DNA of 17,520 nt. Origin: Vairimorpha ceranae. Taxonomy: Eukaryota; Microsporidia; Nosematidae. The translations under genes and the position numbers were made by a program. The notes under the pieces are model-generated. The model was not told where the DNA came from. It did no database searches and worked only from the letters and a program-made list of their open reading frames with translations. The first letter of the stretch is position 1, and every line of letters begins with the position of its first letter. The stretch is taken from positions 1 through 17,520 of the forward strand of contig NW_020169374.1 of the NCBI RefSeq assembly GCF_000988165.1, in the 5' to 3' direction. Below are positions 14,914-17,520 of the stretch, piece after piece.

Positions 14914-16233
14914 TTAATTTTTTCCATTCGTATATTTAGTTGATTCATTAGAATTAAGAGATGATTCATTAGAATTAGATGATGATCCATTCGTATTAGA
15001 TGATGATCCATTCGTATTAGATGATGATCCATTCGTATTAGATGACGATCCATTCGTATTAGATGACGATCCATTCGTATTAGATGATGATCCATTCGTA
15101 TTAGATGATGATTCATTCGTATTAGATGATGATCCATTCGTATTAGATGATGATCCATTCGTATTAGATGATGATCCATTCATAAGTCCAGTTAATCCAC
15201 TCGTATATCTAGTTGATTCATTCATAAGTCCAGTTGATCCATTCATAATTTCAGGTAGTAAACTTATAAGTCTAGTTAATCCGTTCGTATTTTTTTTCAC
15301 ACCAAAATTATTATAATTAGTCGTTCCATTTATAAATTCAGCTGATCCATTCATAAATTTATCTAATCCACTTGTAAGTCTCGCAGATCCATTCATAAAT
15401 TCAGCCAATCCATTCGTAAGTCCGGCAGATCCATTCATAAGTTCAGCTAATCCATTCGTGAGTTTGATTGATCCATTCGTAAGTTTTGCTGATCCATTAG
15501 TATATCTCGCAGATCCATTCGTAAGTTTGGCTGGTCCATTAGTATATCTCGCAGATCCATTCGTAAGTTTGGCTGGTCCATTCGTGAGTTTGGTTGATCC
15601 ATTCGTAAGGTTGGTTGATCCATTCGTAAGTTTGGCTGGTCCATTCGTGAGTTTGGTTGATCCATTCGTAAGGTTGGTTGATCCATTCGTAGGTTTGGAT
15701 GTCCCATTCGTGAGTTTGGTTGATCCATTCGTAAGTTTGGATGTCCCATTCGTGAGTTTGGATGATTCATTAATATATCCCGTTGATCCATATGTATTTC
15801 CAGTTAATCCATTCATAAGTTTTGCTGATCCATTCGTAAGTTTGGCTGATCCATTTGTAAGTTTAACTGATCCATTCGTAAGTTTGGTTGATCCATTCGT
15901 AGGTTTGGCTGATCCATTCGTAAGTCCAGTCGCTCCATTAGTATATCCCGCTGATCCATTCGTAAGTCCAGTCGCTCCATTAGTATATCCCGCTGATCCA
16001 TTCATAAATTCAGCTAATCCATTCGTAAGTTTGGTTGATCCATTCGTAGGTTTGGCTGATCCATTCGTGAGTTTGGCTGATCCATTCGTGAGTTTGGCTG
16101 ATCCATTAATATATCCGGTTGATCCATCAGATGATTTAATTGTTCTACTATCACTATCACTATTATTATTTTTACTATTACTATTATTATTTTTACTATT
16201 ACTACTATTATTTTTGCTATTACTGTTAGACAT
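14914..16233 (-). CDS. Heptad-repeat Asn/Gly/Ser/Thr-rich protein (hypothetical)
   Basis: The 439-aa product starts at the ATG at 16233. Residues 2-29 are Ser/Asn/Lys low complexity (SNSKNN-type). From about residue 36 nearly all the protein is 7-residue repeats, first [T/M]NGS-A/T-K-L-like with variants (NGSTGYI, NGLAEFM), then about ten near-identical SSSNTNG units. Most repeats contain Asn-Gly-Ser/Thr, formally an N-glycosylation sequon, but there is no signal peptide, and microsporidia are known to have lost the N-glycosylation pathway. It lacks the CCCTT box; a TATATAAA lies about 30-40 bases upstream. Because the unit is 21 bp, other frames on both strands are also open. I prefer this one because it has an ATG at a non-repetitive edge, while the long plus-strand frame (15458-16249) has no ATG at all. 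Function is unknown. A disordered surface or cytosolic protein is possible, as is a noncoding minisatellite. Confidence 0.5.
   Translation of the reverse strand: MSNSNSKNNSSNSKNNNSNSKNNNSDSDSRTIKSSDGSTGYINGSAKLTNGSAKLTNGSAKPTNGSTKLTNGLAEFMNGSAGYTNGATGLTNGSAGYTNGATGLTNGSAKPTNGSTKLTNGSVKLTNGSAKLTNGSAKLMNGLTGNTYGSTGYINESSKLTNGTSKLTNGSTKLTNGTSKPTNGSTNLTNGSTKLTNGPAKLTNGSTNLTNGSTKLTNGPAKLTNGSARYTNGPAKLTNGSARYTNGSAKLTNGSIKLTNGLAELMNGSAGLTNGLAEFMNGSARLTSGLDKFMNGSAEFINGTTNYNNFGVKKNTNGLTRLISLLPEIMNGSTGLMNESTRYTSGLTGLMNGSSSNTNGSSSNTNGSSSNTNESSSNTNGSSSNTNGSSSNTNGSSSNTNGSSSNTNGSSSNTNGSSSNSNESSLNSNESTKYTNGKN
14981..16127. repeat. 21-bp tandem repeat (minisatellite)
   Basis: The unit GATGATCCATTCGTATTAGA plus T repeats in register at 14981-15169 (nine units, single-base variants such as GAT/GAC), then continues as more diverged 21-bp units with a shared GATCCATTCGTAAG-like core to about 16127. 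The two blocks have different consensus sequences, so the array grew by at least two rounds of local expansion. Nested higher-order duplications are visible, for example two successive 42-bp copies around 15920-16000 (GTCCAGTCGCTCCATTAGTA). Confidence 0.9.
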
Positions 16234-16278
16234 ATTTAAATTAGGATAATTAATTATTGATATTTATATAAAGAAGAT

Positions 16279-16290
16279 GTGACGTGTCAC
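16279..16290. promoter_or_regulatory. Near-palindrome GTGACGTGTCAC upstream of the repeat ORF
   Basis: GTGAC and GTCAC are perfect inverted arms with a 2-base centre, about 45 bases upstream of the ATG at 16233. It resembles a dimeric transcription-factor site (CACGTC/ACGTCA-like) and is unusually G+C-rich for this spacer. A role is only inferred. Confidence 0.3.
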
Positions 16291-16964
16291 AAAATCCCCT
16301 CGTTATAAAATTTTAGCAGCTCGTTTTTCCCATCCTCTAATTAAAAAATCATTTTTATCTATTTTTTCTAACTGTATTATATGTTTTTAATTAAAAACCC
16401 ATTTATAGTAAATACATAAGCATCATTAAAAAGTATACCCAAAACTTCAACTATAACTCCAAACTAAGGCTTTTCTTTAAACTTATGTATATGGTCATAA
16501 ATTATCATTAAATCATTTGATTTTACTTAATATACATGAATTTATTAATAACTCTTAATATGTTCCAATTCTAATTTCAAAAATTTTTTGCTTCATTAAA
16601 AAATTATTTTTGACTTTTATTGCTTCTTTCGGTGCAATTCAAGTGACTATACCTTTTTGGTTAAAATCATACAACACATTATCTTTTTATTAGATAATCT
16701 AAGTTTTTTATTCTGTTTATTAATTTCTTTTGAAATGATACTTTAAACTTTTCAATTAGAGCAATGATAATGCGAATAAATTGTGTGCGCTCAAAAAATA
16801 ATCTGACAAACTGACGTTCCTCCAATAAGAAATAATCAAAAAACAATTAAATTATTAAAATGATCATAGAGTGTGTAATATTTTGCTTATTTTTGTTATT
16901 AGATTTTTAAAGGATTTGCCTACATTTCTTAGCAGAATCTGAAATTAATATTTTTGCATATCAT
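16291..16964. other. Intergenic, nothing recognised
   Basis: A+T-rich sequence with short stops in all frames. No start box with an open frame, RNA gene or transposase remnant is visible. Confidence 0.55.
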
Positions 16965-17296
16965 CTATATATATAAAAAGTTTGAATCTGAACAGTTTTT
17001 TATTTTTTAACCTTTCTTTTTTTAAAATTATGAGCAATATTTTTTAAAGAAATAACAATTTTTCATAGTAAAGTTTATTATGTACAGCTTAATATTTTAA
17101 ATGTATTTTTTTTAGTTTAATTCAATTATTTGAATTGTAAAATGTGTGCCATCACCGAATTTATTTATCAAAAAAATACAATTTTTAGTTTTATATAAAT
17201 ACATACAGAAATAAAGACATACACACATAATTTATACAAAAAATACGTATCATATTCGTACTTCCGTTTTAAATGGGACAGCACAGGCTAGTCTTT
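16965..17296 (+). repeat. 332-bp dispersed repeat, first tandem copy
   Basis: It begins CTATATATATAAAAAGTTTG and ends with a more G+C-rich tail, TGGGACAGCACAGGCTAGTC plus TTT, at which point an identical 25-base start (CTATATATA...TTTGAATCT) follows at 17297. An internal palindrome (AATTCAA, 4 bases, TTGAATT) lies near 17120-17137. A CTATATATATAAAA start and a CTAGT tail are typical of Helitron/Helentron-type non-autonomous elements of animals. I infer that relationship from these short motifs only. No protein is encoded. Confidence 0.6.
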
Positions 17297-17520
17297 CTAT
17301 ATATATAAAAAGTTTGAATCTAAACATTTATTTATTTTTTAACCCTTCTTTTTTTAAATTTTGGAAAGCGTTTTTTAAATAAATAACAATCTTTTATAGT
17401 TGATTATATAATATAAAGCTTAATTTGTCTAATATATTTTTCCTTTAGTTGTTTTCAATTATTCAAATTGTAAAATGTGCATCATTGTCATTTTATAATT
17501 AAAAGTGTGCAATGTGTTTT
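17297..17520 (+). repeat. 332-bp dispersed repeat, second copy cut by window end
   Basis: The copy is aligned at an offset of 332 bases to the first copy. The starts agree for 25 bases, then agreement weakens but continues (AACCCTTCTTTTTTTAAA, AATAACAATYTTTYATAGT, the ATTCAAATTGTAAAATGTG region) to about 17487. The last 30 bases look unrelated by eye. Confidence 0.6.

Noticed and set aside
14910..15179. 89-codon frame of MDHHLIR repeats on minus
   Set aside because: It is a second frame of the same 21-bp minisatellite. Variant bases change amino acids here (His to Arg) while they are silent in the 439-aa frame.
14914..16233. CRISPR array
   Set aside because: Repeats are directly adjacent 21-bp units with no unique spacers, the context is eukaryotic, and there are no cas genes.

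Overview
The window looks like nuclear DNA of a microsporidian (obligate intracellular fungal relative). It is very A+T-rich. The protein-coding genes I trust lack visible introns and resemble eukaryotic proteins. In all six cellular genes outside the repeat-protein locus, a short CCCTT or CCCT box lies 0-10 bases before the start codon, the known start-proximal signal of microsporidian genes. In the right-hand cluster, genes are only 12-164 bp apart. I cannot name the species. Merlin-type DNA transposons, as seen here, are known from transposon-rich microsporidia such as Anncaliia, Hamiltosporidium and Nosema.

Left part (1-5290): a transposon graveyard. Three decayed Merlin (ISXO2/IS1595-like DDE) transposons of different lineages lie within 3.6 kb. 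Element A (1378-2685, minus) has 37-bp terminal inverted repeats matching at 35 positions and about 0.2 kb of extra DNA inside its transposase. Element B (gene 2776-3659, plus) has a premature stop, two frameshifts and a changed first catalytic Asp. Element D (3841-4938, minus) has terminal inverted repeats and a perfect 8-bp target duplication. Two islands of higher G+C (about 466-600 and 2160-2243) may be remnants of other elements.

Middle (5292-9989): two tandem minus-strand genes, a PH-domain protein resembling exocyst subunit Exo84 and a complete cytosolic-type glycyl-tRNA synthetase. A 1.5-kb gap with no recognisable gene follows.

Compact cluster (9990-14498): M17 leucine aminopeptidase (+), a secreted or ER cyclophilin (+), an unrecognised 362-aa protein (-), TRM9-like tRNA wobble-uridine methyltransferase (+), an unrecognised 95-aa protein (-) and tRNA-Lys(CTT) (-). 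The 362-aa gene and TRM9 are divergent across only 29 bp, and their start boxes form an inverted repeat. GlyRS, TRM9 and tRNA-Lys all serve translation, but nothing shows that they are co-regulated.

Right part (14914-17520): a 439-aa minus-strand ORF built of 21-bp (heptapeptide) repeats, then gene-poor DNA ending in two tandem copies of a 332-bp repeat. The junction of these copies resembles Helitron/Helentron ends, and a diverged inverted copy of it lies near position 1014. I found no CRISPR array, rRNA or clear novel multi-gene system. The most unusual items are the Merlin cluster, the heptad-repeat ORF, the dispersed 332-bp repeat and the very short bidirectional promoter.
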